In this document: piece after piece, positions 11,011-22,089 of the stretch
How the letters are laid out: every line of letters starts with the position of its first letter
Position numbering within the stretch: the stretch's first letter is position 1
Assembly (NCBI GenBank): GCA_002794775.1
Contig: NBAY01000053.1
Span: 186,001-250,000 of the forward strand
From: Porodaedalea pini
Lineage: Eukaryota > Basidiomycota > Agaricomycetes > Hymenochaetales > Hymenochaetaceae
Length of the DNA stretch: 64,000 bases
Direction: 5' to 3'
Program-made: the position numbers and the translations under genes
The notes under the pieces: model-generated
The model's input: only the letters and a program-made list of their open reading frames with translations
Database searches by the model: none
What the model was told of the DNA's origin: nothing

Positions 11011-11746
11011 ACTATGGTGCATAAAGGCACCTCGCGGCAACTCAAGTCGCGTCAACTTCAATGTCCTACTCCTCCACCACGTCATAATAAATAGGCCTGG
11101 AAAAAATTACAGTAGATACAGGGAGTCAATATGAATATAGTTTGTACCTCAAAATTTTTTTTTATGAGGGATTTTTGTTTTGAGACAAGATTTGAAACAT
11201 GTCGGCTAATGTATTACAAATCCATCCGCATATGGTAATTACATAACAAAATGTCGATCATAACTACTATTTTTGTTGTTTGAGGACCTCCTGAGTTATC
11301 ACACTGTCTGGAATACAACCCTGCATAGCACCCTTCAGAATCTCCACCTCACTCTCGTAACCTCCATCTGTGTCATCTGCTTCATAAGCACCATCTTCTT
11401 TGGGTTCCTTGTGGGCTTGAGTGAGTGAGGCAAAGCCTGTTTCCCCAGCTTTCCTTTTCTCAAGGGCAATTCTGCCCTTCACGTGCCTGCATGGCATGTT
11501 TTTTTTCATGTGGTGTGCACCAAACAGCAAAAAAAAAAAAACCATGCTGAGCATGTGGGAACTTTTTTCCTGAATTTATTCATATTTTTTTTTCACAAAA
11601 AATTAGAAACATTTCTTGGGTTTTTCTAAAAATGCGAGAAATTGCAGCTTTTGGCTACTTTCATGATAGATTTCAATTGGTACTTAAAAATTCTAAAAAT
11701 TACAGGCTGGGCAGAGTTGCCATGAGGTGCCTTTATGCACCATAGT
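11011..11746. mobile_element. MITE-like element with 33 bp terminal inverted repeats
   Basis: Left end 11,011-11,043 and right end 11,714-11,746 are inverted copies of a 33-bp sequence beginning ACTATGGTGCATAAAGG. They differ at two positions, CGCG versus CATG, both explained by CpG deamination. The interior is AT-rich with homopolymer runs and no transposase. A minus-strand frame of 95 codons (11,554-11,267) has no recognisable motif. I find no clear target-site duplication. If the next base outward is counted, the right end reads CACTA and the left TACTA, which recalls CACTA/KDZ-type ends, but the superfamily is undecided. Confidence 0.75.
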
Positions 11747-11808
11747 GCCACAGCCTAGGAGTGGTCAGGCACTTTAAGCCCATAAATGAAAGTCTGACTT
11801 GTATGCAT

Positions 11809-12247
11809 TGTTAGGTGGAAGTCTGGGAGATGACTCAGACTAGGCAGGCCTGGGCTGACTGTCTGGGATGTGTTATACTTGAGTGGGGACTTGGGACACA
11901 TTGTACTCAGGCTAGGTCATCATAGAGGTAAGAGGATTAATACAATATACTCTACTACAGGAGGGGGACGTGGTCTCACCTAGGTCATTGTAGAGGTAAG
12001 GGGAAAAGCAGAACAGGTGTTCCAATGCGATTCCTCTTCCTTATATACAGCGATCACCTTGTGAGAACCGGTTGCCCAATTGTCTAAGATTATATAAAGG
12101 GAGTGGAATGGAACGAATGAAGGTCATGTGAAAGGGGTGTGGGAAATGATTGAAAAGACAATTAAATGTAATGGAAAGGGGTGATTAAAAATAAAAGAAA
12201 TGGTAAAAAAGGAAAATGAAAGAAAATGAATAGTTCGAGTTCTAACA
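11809..12247 (-). repeat. Element A 3' LTR
   Basis: 439 bp, TGTTAG...CTAACA ends. It is similar to the LTR at 41,500-41,941 with many C/T and G/A differences. Its right edge abuts the polypurine tract (TTACCCCCTCCTC at 12,248-12,260, read on the opposite strand). Confidence 0.93.
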
Positions 12248-14510
12248 TTACCCCCTCCTCAAGGTTAGGCGTCCTGACCAACCAAGATTGTGGTCATCTG
12301 GCTCGGTGTTAACAAAGAGTGGATGGAGTCATTGGCAAAGAATGTTGAGTTTTCGAGGAGCGCCGGGATGTTTTCAATAGAACTCAGTGATCGCCTCATT
12401 TGCATTCTCGCCGAAGTCTGTCTCAGGCTGCCAAGTCAGTTCGCTGTACCCAACCCACTTGACAAGGTACTGTAGTCTTCCTCAGTGCAGACATGAGTCA
12501 ATGACCTCTTCGATCTCATACTCCTCATTGTCGACAATGTCTGGCAGCAGCGGTGGTGGCTGTTTCTGGCTTTCAAAGGATGGTTCAACGGCGGGTTTCA
12601 GCAAGGCCTCATTGAAGACAGGGTGAACCTTTTTCCATCGCTTTGGGAGCTTGAGCTTATATGTGCTCACTCCTACCTTGTCAATGATGTCGAAGGGGCT
12701 GTACCACTTGTTGGCTAGCTTCTTTGTTGGTGAATCGGTGCTAATGTTTTGCCCATCGAGGAAGACCTTGTCTCCAGCCTTGTACTCCACCAAAGTCCCT
12801 GCTGTCCGGTCATGGTAGCGCTTCATGTTCTCTGCTGCCTTGACCAGATTGTCCTTCACAATGCGATGAGTCTCCTTGATGTGTTTTGCAAATTCTTCTG
12901 CTGACATGTTAGTAGATGAGGTTTGTGTCGTGTCAAAGCTCAAGGGATGATGTCTGGTATTTGCATAGAAGGGGGACATCTTTGTCGCCGAGTGTTCGCA
13001 GTTGTTGTATGCAAACTCTGTGAGAGGGAGCCAGTCCTTTCAGTCTGATTGCTGATGGTTAACAAAGAGTTGAAGGTACTGTTCAAGCTCTTGGTTGACT
13101 TGTTCTGTTTGACCATCCATTTGCGGGTGATATGCCATTGACAGGTTGCCTTCGATGTGCAGGAGTTTGTACAGCTCCTTCATCATTGACACATTGAACT
13201 GCATGCCTCTGTCGTGGATGATTTTCTTTGGTAGGCTGTGGAGGCAGAAGATGTGGTCCCAGTACAATTGAGCCATGCCTTCTGCTGACAGTTTTGTTGT
13301 TGTCGGGATTGCATGCATCTGCTTTGAGAATCTATCCATGAAGATGCAGATTGCATTATATCCCTTTGAGTCTGGGAGTTCTCCGATGAGATCGACTGTG
13401 ATGATTTCCCAAGGACCTTCAGAGACTGCATTCGGATGGAGTGGCCTTGATCTCGATGCCCTCAGAGCCTTTGTTCACTGACAGTGATCACACCCTCAGA
13501 CGTATGCTCGGATGTCTGAGAACATCGACACCTACCAGAAGTCTCAACGGACCAGCTCCACCATCTTTGACGCTCCCGGATGTCCTGCCAGGACTGAATT
13601 GTGGCACTCCCATAATATGGCCTCCTTCACTGTTGATGGTACGTACACCTTGCCCTTCATTTGCCATAACCTGTCGACCTCCATCATACCTGTCGGCCTC
13701 TCCAACTTGTTCTGTGCCCTCTGCACTTCACCCACTCTGTCCAACACCTCATCACATGATGTCCTCACCACCCCACAGTTCAACCACTTCTCCTTGATGA
13801 ACACAACACTGTCGTTGTCATCCTTGCCCTTGTCGTAGCCTGCTTTGCACAACAGTAGGTCTGCCTTGCCCATGGTCTTCCCTGGCTTATGTTCGAGGTG
13901 GAAGTCGAACTCTTCCAGTTCCGTCCACCAGCGAGCTTGATGATAGCTTAGCTTTTGTGCTGACCTGAAGTACGTGAGGTTAGCATGGTCAGACCAGATC
14001 TCGAATTTGTGTCGGGCACCGAGGAGATATTGTCACCACTCCTTCAGCACCAAAATGATTGTGAGCATCTCTTTGTTGTAGATCTCGTAATTTTGTTCAG
14101 TGGGTAGTAGTGCTTCCGACTGGTAGGTGATCACCCTCCACTTGCCTTCCTGCTTCTGCAACAACATGCCTCCAAGTGCAAAGTTTGATGAGTCCGCCTC
14201 CATGCAGAAAGGGCCCTTGTCATTGGCATTCACCAGGACTGGAGGTGAGCTGAGACAACGCTTCAGCTCCTCGAACACTCCCTGCTGTTCGGTCTCCCAT
14301 ACCCAGCCCTTCTTGCCTGTCAGTGACATTAATGGAAGGACCACCTTGCTGTAGTCCTTGATAAATCATCGTAGCCAGTTACCTATGCCGAGGAACTTTT
14401 GGGGTTCCTTGAGGTTCCTCGGGGTGGGCCAGCTGGCAATTGCTTCCATCTTTGCCAGGTCAGCCTTCAGTTCGCTGTTGCCGATGATGTGGCCAAGGTA
14501 TTTTATGACC
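12248..14510 (-). pseudogene. Element A pol, 3' part (RNase H, integrase, chromodomain)
   Basis: Minus-strand remains of pol. In coding order (descending coordinates): end of RT and RNase H (14,344-14,033; FCMEADSSNFALGGMLLQ, YNKEMLTIILVLKEW), integrase zinc-finger region (13,873-13,544; CHNSVLAGHPGASK), integrase core (13,339-13,040; IIHDRGMQFN, YHPQMDGQTEQ), then the integrase C-terminus and linker (12,979-12,482). The chromodomain follows at 12,482-12,250 but is interrupted. Open pieces share one frame and are separated by stop codons. Non-functional. Confidence 0.88.
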
Positions 14511-14515
14511 TTGAT

Positions 14516-14955
14516 GTCAGAACTCGAACTTTCACCCTTTCTTTATTTTCCCCTTTCCCTTTTCCTTTTCTTTTAACCGCTCCTTTCCATTATAATTAAT
14601 CATCTTTTCAATCATTTCCCACACTCCCTTCACATGACCTTCATTCGTTCCATTCTGCTCCCATTATATAATCCTAGACAATGGGGCAACCAGTTCTCAC
14701 GAGGTGATCACTGTATATAAGGAAGAGGAATTGCATCTGAACACCTGTTCTGCTTTTCCTCTTACCTCCATGACGACCTAGGTGAGACCGCGTCCCCCTC
14801 CTGTAGTAGAGTATATTGTATTAATCCTCTTACCTCCGTGACAACCTAGCCTGAGTATAGCGTGTCCCGAGCCCCCGCTTGAGCATAACACATCCCAGAC
14901 GACAGTCAGCTGAGGCTTGCCCAGTCCAAGTCGTCTCCCGGACTCCTGCCTAACA
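14516..14955 (+). repeat. Element B 5' LTR
   Basis: 440 bp, TGTCAG...CTAACA. Contains TATATAAGG at 14,714-14,722 and GTTCTGCTTTT at 14,747-14,757, 33 nt apart. The complementary 11-mer AAAAGCAGAAC follows the LTR at 14,957-14,967 after a single T. Confidence 0.93.
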
Positions 14956-16254
14956 TAAAAGCAGAACCCACCCAGGCTCATCCCCAGTGTACGTCGTCGC
15001 TGTCGACTCGCCTTCACTCAGTCTAGAGGAGCGCTCCCCTCGACGGACTTGATGTGTAAACCCCCTAAACGACAACCCTCAACCCTGCCCAGACGTTTTT
15101 GGATGTTTGCGTATTATGTAAACATCGCAACCAACCTTTTCTGGCCCTGGCTCTCCAAATTAGCCTCTGGTGGAGCACGCACCTGACGTGGACATGGATA
15201 ACCAGACGAGTACAAACTTCGACGGCAATCTCATTTGTGATCTCGCTCAGATCCTACCGCCTCGTCATCAACTTCGCCAACGAACCCGTTCAACGTTGGC
15301 GTAACCCCGGATCGAACGCACAACCGATCCCTGTCCCTCTGCCAACGTCAAGATAGATCTCACCGACGAACAGCAATGGGCCCTTCCTGCATCAGCCCGT
15401 TGGGATCCAGACCAACCAGGCTACGTCGCGACCAATAATAGCGGCGTCACTCACAACATCTGGTGGAGTGAAATCCGGCGCAGCTGGTATTCATCAGACG
15501 AACGAGGAAGGAGAGCAAGGTGGCCCCCAGCCGCTCCATCATTGCCTGCGCCGTCGATGTCTACGGTCAACCTACCACCGACCCCAGGTCCTTACTGCGA
15601 GACTAACAGAGACCCCTCACCGCCGACTCCCCCGGAACCTTCGACACCTGCACCCGAACCCGTGATGTCAGCAGAAGGTTTCAGCCAACAACAGATGGTG
15701 CAGATCGTGGCCATCGTCGCAAATGCCTTCGCCCATCAAGCAAACAACGCCCCGGCACCGGTCGCGGCAGCTAACCCCCCGACCCCAAACATCGACATCG
15801 CCCGGCCACGTGAATTCACTGGCGGCGACGACTATCTAGACTTCAAGCGCGGAGTCCTCCTCTTCATCTCAGCCAACCCGAACCAATACCCCACGTCGGA
15901 AAGCAAAATCTACATTGCGCTCTCCTACTTGAAGGGCGGTAATGCGGCAACGTGGGCGCAGAATTACGTAGAGGAATCAACAACGGCCAGCATCATAATC
16001 TTCACCGACAGCTGGACAAGATTCCAAGAGCGCCTGGATGCCTCGTTCGACGATCCAAACCAGAAGGAAAAGTCGCTGGCGAAATTCCAGACCAAGGTTC
16101 AGAAGGACCTTACCGCCGATGAGTTCTTCCAGGATCTCGACGTTGTCATCACAAGAGCAGGTTTAACGGACGACAGCATCATCTGTGATTGACTGAAGTG
16201 GGCAATGAATATCGAAGTGGTGAGAGGGGTACTACGGTCGATGCCAGTCCCGAC
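14956..16254 (+). pseudogene. Element B leader and gag, 5' part
   Basis: The leader (14,956-15,660) has a conserved frame around YRLVINFA and QRWRNPGSN (15,250-15,356) that breaks into the gag frame near 15,350. Gag proper probably starts at the ATG at 15,665 (MSAEGFSQQQM) and reads PREFTGGDDYLDFK and ALSYLKGGNAATWAQNY. An in-frame TGA at 16,190-16,192 (CGA/CGC in the siblings) interrupts it. The frame then runs on to VPVPT at 16,254, where element C is inserted. It resumes at 22,508. Confidence 0.85.
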
Positions 16255-16667
16255 TGTCAGAACTTGAACTTTCACCTTTTCCTTTATTTTCACTTTTACC
16301 TTTTCCTTTATTATATTCGTCCTTTTCATTATATTTACCCATCTTACACAATCATTCCCACACTACCTTCATTCATTCCATTCCCACTCATTATGTAACA
16401 TTAGGTAATATAGTCTCACGGTCGTCGCTATATAAGGTCTCAGGAATCGCATGAACTCCTTGTTCTGCTTTTCCTCTTACCTCCACGACGACCTAGGTGA
16501 GACTCGTCCCTCTTGTATTAGTCTAGTCTTGTATTAATCCTCTTACCTCCGTGATGACCTAGCCTGAGTAAGCGTGTCCCGAGTCTACGCTCGAGTATAG
16601 CACGTCCCAGACGACAGTCAGCCGAGGCCTGCCCAGTCCGAGTCGTCTCCCGGGCTCCCACCTAACA
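16255..16667 (+). repeat. Element C 5' LTR
   Basis: 413 bp, TGTCAG...CTAACA. Its partner at 22,090-22,502 ends CTAATA, one C-to-T change. T-rich U3 start, TATA box at 16,429, then the U5-like part with CCTAGG motifs. Confidence 0.95.
16429..16472 (+). promoter_or_regulatory. LTR promoter and predicted transcript start (self-primer sequence)
   Basis: TATATAAGG begins at 16,429. GTTCTGCTTTT lies at 16,462-16,472, 33 nt downstream, where RNA polymerase II would be expected to start. This 11-mer is the exact complement of the sequence just inside the 5' LTR (16,669-16,679). The start site is inferred from spacing only. Confidence 0.65.
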
Positions 16668-16668
16668 T

Positions 16669-16679
16669 AAAAGCAGAAC
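16669..16679 (+). promoter_or_regulatory. Predicted primer-binding site, self-priming type
   Basis: AAAAGCAGAAC sits one base after the 5' LTR, where a retrotransposon primer-binding site belongs. It does not look like the usual complement of an initiator tRNA-Met 3' end (TGGTAGC...). It is complementary over 11 of 11 bases to the predicted transcript 5' end. The same pair is found in elements A, B, D and I. Confidence 0.7.
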
Positions 16680-17389
16680 CCCACCCAGGCTCATCCCCAG
16701 CGTACGTCGTCGCTGTCGACTCGCCTTCACCCAGTCTAGAGGAGCACTCCCCTCGACGGATTGGACGTGTAAACCCCCTAAACGACAACCCTCAACCCTG
16801 CCCGGACATTTCCAGACGTTCGTGTATTAAGTAATCACTCCAACTAACCTTTCCCGACCCTGGCTCTCCGGATTAGCCTCTGGTGGAGCACGCACCTGAC
16901 GTGGACGTGGGTAACCAGACGAGTACAAACTTCGACGACAATCTCGTTTGTGATCTCACTCGGATCCTACCGCCTCGTCATCAACTTCGCTGACGAACCC
17001 ACTCAACGTTGGCGTAACCCCGGTACCAACACACACCCAATCCCTGTTCCTCCTCCATCGTCAACATAGACCTCAACGAGGAACAACGTCGTGCTCTCCC
17101 GTCTCGTTCCTGGTACAACGAGGAACGCCGCTCCTGGTTCACGGTTACTCAAACAGGCGTTGAATACATTATCTGGTGGCGTCCAGAGAAAGGACTCTGG
17201 TATTCGACGCTTGAAGGAGGAAGAAGATTGAAGTGGGCTCCTGCGCCGATAGATCAGACAACCCCGATTTCGCCATCGCTTTCGACGTCAACCACTCTCC
17301 CACCGAACCCAGGACCATATAGAGAAGCGCGACGAGATTCATCACCCCCGACCCCCCCTGAGCGACAAACGGACACGCCTAGAACAACA
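16680..17389 (+). other. Element C leader with conserved extra reading frames
   Basis: Leader between primer-binding site and gag ATG. The gag frame is open from about 17,000 and reads EEQRRALPSRSWYNEERRSW and IIWWRPEKGLWYS, which is conserved in the sibling copies. Upstream, another frame reads YRLVINFADEPTQRWRNPG (about 16,960-17,020). No ATG in the gag frame precedes 17,390. Either gag has a spliced or non-ATG N-terminal extension, or these are structured RNA. See findings. Confidence 0.5.
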
Positions 17390-18463
17390 ATGTCGACGGG
17401 AAGCTTCAGCACACAACAGTTGGAGCAAATCGCGGTGATCGTAGCAGGTGCCTTCGCCCATCAAGCCGCAAACGCCCCAGCGGGCCCTAGTACCGCTACC
17501 GTACCAAACATCAACGTCGCCCGACCACGTGAATTCACTGGTGGCGACGATTACCTCGACTTCAGACGTGAAGTCCTCCTTTTCGTATCCGCAAATCCAA
17601 GTCGATACCCTACGTCAGAGAGTAAGATCTATGTAGCTCTCTCCTACCTGAAGGGTGGTAATGCGGCAACGTGGGCACAGAACTATGTCGAGGAGTCGAC
17701 AACGTCGGGAATCGTCACCTTAACCGACAGCTGGGAAAGATTCCAGGAACGACTCGACGCCTCGTTCGACGACCCGAATCGCAAGGAGAAAGCGCTGAAG
17801 GATTTCCAAGATAAGGTTCAGAAGGACCTAACCGCGGACGAGTTCTTCCAGAAGTTCGACGTGATCATTAAGCGCGCCGAGCTGAAAGACGACAGCGTCA
17901 TCTGCGATCGCCTCAAGCGAGCGATGAACATCGAGGTGGTCCGTGGAGTGCTAAGGTCGACGCCAGTCCCAACGAAATACGAGGATTGGAAGAACAAGGC
18001 GATTGAAATAGACCGCGGCGAACAGCAGATTCGCGCTATCCAACGAGGACGTGCCTTTCTTCCCCCTCCTCGCCTACCACAACAAGCACCCCCAGCTCGC
18101 CGTCAGGTGGCGGCCCCTCACGTCGATAGACGTGACGCGACCGGCGTCACCTTCGGAGGCGCTGGTCAGCCGATGGACGTCTCGATGAATGAGGCGCAAC
18201 GACGACGTGCATGCTGGATCTGTGGCGGGTTGGGCCACTTCAAGGACAAGTGCCCGCAAGCGAAACCGATCATCCAGTGCATGCTGGAACTGATGGCGCC
18301 AGGCGAACGTTGTGTCCTCGCCGACGAGCTCGGAGCAATGAAGGAGTCGGCCTTCGAGGAAGTCGTAGACACTCGGAGGTCGACTGTGGAGGACTATGTG
18401 GAGGAAGAAGACAATGACGAAGAGGTCGTCGACTCGCAGGGTTTTGCGAGTGGTCAGGCGTAG
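17390..18463 (+). CDS. gag: Element C Gag (capsid/nucleocapsid)
   Basis: 357-residue Gag from the first ATG in the open frame (MSTGSFSTQQLEQI). It forms the retrotransposon particle and binds the RNA. The capsid-like part holds PREFTGGDDYLDFRREVLLF, ALSYLKGGNAATWAQNY, FQERLDASFDDPN and RAMNIEVVRGVL. A CCHC zinc knuckle CWICGGLGHFKDKC is at about 18,212-18,253. An acidic C-terminal tail (VEDYVEEEDNDEEVVD) precedes the TAG at 18,461. The frame is also open upstream to about 17,000. The pol frame overlaps its last 46 nt in the -1 register. Confidence 0.9.
   Translation: MSTGSFSTQQLEQIAVIVAGAFAHQAANAPAGPSTATVPNINVARPREFTGGDDYLDFRREVLLFVSANPSRYPTSESKIYVALSYLKGGNAATWAQNYVEESTTSGIVTLTDSWERFQERLDASFDDPNRKEKALKDFQDKVQKDLTADEFFQKFDVIIKRAELKDDSVICDRLKRAMNIEVVRGVLRSTPVPTKYEDWKNKAIEIDRGEQQIRAIQRGRAFLPPPRLPQQAPPARRQVAAPHVDRRDATGVTFGGAGQPMDVSMNEAQRRRACWICGGLGHFKDKCPQAKPIIQCMLELMAPGERCVLADELGAMKESAFEEVVDTRRSTVEDYVEEEDNDEEVVDSQGFASGQA
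18439..18445 (+). promoter_or_regulatory. Candidate -1 ribosomal frameshift site GGGTTTT
   Basis: In gag frame the codons are CAG GGT TTT, so the heptamer reads G GGT TTT. This fits the X XXY YYZ slippery rule exactly. It lies inside the 46-nt window (18,418-18,463) where gag and the -1 pol frame are both open. B and I keep GGGTTTT, while the older A and D have GGATTTT. Downstream RNA structure was not assessed. Confidence 0.55.
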
Positions 18464-21400
18464 CCATCGGGGCGACTGACCGAGAGGAACAAGGGACTTC
18501 GACTCTGGACTCGTTAAAATATAACCAACCGTCTGTACAATACATAAATGCGAACGACGTTGATGGTTTTCCCGAGTACAAAGTCCCCACCGATGTGAAG
18601 GAAGGTGAAGAGTATGAGCAGCTGTTCATGAGAGGAACTGGCGGACGCCAGCTGGACCTTCTCCTGAACGTCGAACACAGTGTGGAAGGTGAAGTGAGGG
18701 AGGTGGACGCACACGCGCTCGTGGATTCGGGATGTATGGGGTCGTGCATTGACGTGAGATTCGTCGAACGGTATGGGCTAGAGACGAAGCGTTATATCCG
18801 GCCCCTTGCGGTACTCAATGCCGACGGCACACACAACGAAGCCGGGTTGATCGAGGAGTATGTCGACGTTGAACTTACGATTGATCACCATAAGGAACAG
18901 ATCGTCCTGGCGGTAACCTCACTGGCATCGTCTAACATCTTCCTGGGGTACGACTGGCTTCGACGACACAACCCAGAGGTCGACTGGAAGACGGGTACAC
19001 TTGACTTTACGCGCTGCCTGAGCGAATGTGTGATCGAAAAGAAGCAGGTGGAGAACCTAAACAAGGTGAAGGAGGAGGTGGAGCAGATGAGGAGGGTGAG
19101 TGAGATGCGAATGGACAAGGCGTCCTGGCCCGCATACCTCAACGACTACACCGACGTCTTCAGCGAAAAAGGTTTTGAGAAGCTGCCGGAGCACCGACCC
19201 TGGGACCATGTCATCGACTTGAAGCCCGACTTCAAACCGAGCGACTGTAAGATCTACCCGCTCACGCCAACTGAGCAGCAGTCACTCAAGGACTTCCTTG
19301 ATGAAAATCTGAAGTCGGGTCGCATTCGACGGTCGATATCGCCCATGGCGTCGCCCTTCTTCTTCATAAAGAAGGCCGACAAATCGCTACGCCCGATCCA
19401 GGATTACCGTAAGCTCAATGACGGTACGATCAAGAATAAGTATCCCCTCCCTCTCATTGACGAACTCGTCGACAAGGTCAAGAAAGCGAAGTACATCACT
19501 AAGCTTGACCTTCGCTGGGGGTACTACAATATCCGGATCCGCGAGGGTGACGAATGGAAGGCAGCTTTTCGCACGAACATGGGCCTCTTCGAACCAACGG
19601 TCATGTTTTTTGGCCTTTGCAACGTGCCGGCCACGTTCCAGGCCTTTGTCAACCACATCTTTAAGGACCTAATCTACGCGAACTTGATCATCGTATACCT
19701 CGACGATATTCTGATCCTCTCGGAAACCATTGAGGAGCATATCGACACGTCGAGGCGTGTACTCCAGATCCTCCGAGAAAATGGCCTGTACCTGAAGCCG
19801 GAGAAGTGCGAGTTTGACGCCAAGGTCGTCAAATACCTCGGCCACGTCATCGGCAATGGTGAGATCAGGGCTGACCCAGCAAAGACGGAGGCGATTGCGA
19901 ACTGGCCAGTCCCACGGAACCTCAAGGAGCTGCAACAGTTCCTCGGTATGGGAAACTGGCTAAGACGGTTTATTAAGGACTACAGCAAGGTGGTCCGACC
20001 GTTGACGTCGTTAATGGGCAAGAAGGACTGGGTATGGGAGACCGAACAGCAGGAAGCGTTCGAGGAGCTGAGACGATGTCTCTGCTCACCTCCAGTCCTA
20101 GCCATCGCCAATGACGAGGGCCCTTTCCGCGTAGAAGCGGACTCGTTGAACTTTGCGCTCGGTGGTGTGTTGTTACAGAAGCAGGAAGGGAAGTGGAGGG
20201 TGATCGCCTACAGGTCAGAGGCACTGGAACCAGCGGAACGAAACTACGAGATCTATGACAAAGAGATGCTCGCGATCGTTTCGGCGCTCAAGGAGTGGCG
20301 GCAATACCTCCTTGGCGCTCGCCACAAGATTGAAATCTGGTCCGACCACGCCAACCTCACCTACTTCAGATCGGCGCAGAAGCTGAGCTATCGCCAAGCT
20401 CGCTGGCGGACCGAACTTGAAGAATTCGACTTCCACCTCGAACACAAGTCAGGCAAGATGATGGGCAAGGCCGACCTGCTATCGCGCATGGCGGGCTATG
20501 ATCAGGGCAAGGATGACAACGATGGGGTCGTGTTCATCAAGGATAAGTGGTTGAACCGTGGAGTGGTGCGGACCTCGCGCGACGAGGTGGTAGAACGAGT
20601 GGGTGAAGCGCAGAGGGCGCAGGACGAGTCGGAGAGGCCGACGGGAATGACAGAAGTTGACGGATTGTGGCGCATAAAAGACAAAGTATACGTGCCATCG
20701 TCAATGAAGGAGGCTGTATTACGGGAATGTCACGACTCGGTACTGGCTGGACACCCAGGAGCGTCGAAAACGGTGGAACTCGTCCGATGAGACTTCTGGT
20801 GGACGTCGATGTTCTCCGACGTCAGAGCATATGTCCAAGGGTGTGATCGCTGCCAGCGAACAAAGGCTCTGAGGGCATCGAGGTCGAGGCCACTTCACCC
20901 GAACACGGTCCCGGAGGGCCCATGGGAAATTGTCACGGTCGACCTCATCGGAGAACTCCCGGACTCCAAGGGACACAACGCAATCTGCGTTTTCGTCGAC
21001 AGGTTCTTGAAACAGATGCACGCGATCCCGACGACGACAAGGTTGTCGGCGGAAGGCATGGCTCAACTGTACCGCGACCATGTCTTCCGCCTCCACGGCT
21101 TGCCGAAGAAGATCATCCATGACCAAGGCACGCAGTTTGACGCATCGATGATGAAGGAGCTGTACAAACTCCTGCACATCGAAGGCAACCCATCAACAGC
21201 ATACCATCCACAGACGGACGGTCAAACGGAACGCGTTAACCAAGAGCTCGAACAGTACCTTTGACTCTTCGTTAACCATCGGCAATCGGACTGGAAGGAC
21301 TGGCTCCCCCTCGCAGAGTTCGCATACAACAACCGTGAACACTCAGCAACGAAGATGTCCCCCTTCTACGCGAACACAGGACGTCACCCCTTGAGCTTCG

Positions 21401-22089
21401 ACACAACGCGAACCTCATCTGCTAACATGTCAGCGGAAGAATTCGCAAAGCACATCAAGGAGACTCATCACGTTGCTAAGGACAACCTAGTCAAGGCAGC
21501 AGAGGACATGAAGCGCTACCATGACCGGACGGCAGGAGCTTCAGTGGAGTACAAGGCTGGAGACAAGGTCTTCCTTGACGGGCGAAACATCAGTACGGAC
21601 TCGCCGACAAAGAAACTCGCAGACAAATGGTATGGCCCCTTTGACGTCGTCGACAAAATAGGAGCGAGCGCGTACAAACTCAAACTCCCGAAGCGATGGA
21701 AAAAGGTCCACCCTGTCTTCAACGAAGCCCTATTGAAACCCGCCGTCGAACCGTCCTTTGGAAGCCAAAAGCAACCGCCGCCGCCGCCGCCAGACATCGT
21801 CGAGAACGAGGAGGAGTACGAACTTGAGGAAGTCTTAGACTCACGTCTGCACCGAGGGAAACTACAGTACCTTGTCAAGTGGGTCGGCTACAATGAACCT
21901 ACTTGGCAGCCTGAGACGGACTTCGGCGAGAACGCGAAGGAGGCGATCGCTGAGTTCTACCTCAAACATCCCGGGGCACCTCGGAAACTCGACATCCCTC
22001 GTCAACGACTCCGTCCGCTCTTCGTCGACACCGAGCCTGACGACCGCGATCATGGTTGGTCGGGACGCCCAACCTTGAAGGGGGGGTAA
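18446..22089 (+). CDS. pol: Element C Pol (protease-RT-RNase H-integrase-chromodomain), two TGA stops
   Basis: One frame carries the whole polyprotein. Order: aspartic protease (HALVDSG at 18,712-18,732), reverse transcriptase (YLDD at 19,696-19,707; FFFIKKADKSLRPIQDYRKLN upstream), RNase H (FRVEADS, YDKEMLAIVSALKEW), integrase zinc finger (H..H..CDRCQRT, about 20,730-20,850), integrase core (VTVDLIGELPD, IIHDQGTQFD, YHPQTDGQTERVNQE) and a chromodomain (LQYLVKWVGYNEPTW, about 21,865). Only two stops interrupt it, at 20,788-20,790 and 21,262-21,264. Both are TGA where siblings have CGA (Arg). There are no frameshifts. The stop at 22,087-22,089 abuts the 3' LTR, and the polypurine tract codes for the last residues (LKGG). 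Pol lies in -1 frame to gag. Confidence 0.9.

Noticed and set aside
16669..16679. Initiator tRNA-Met primer-binding site
   Set aside because: AAAAGCAGAAC shares only the AGCAGA core with the usual TGGTAGCAGAG form and lacks the leading TGG complementary to CCA.
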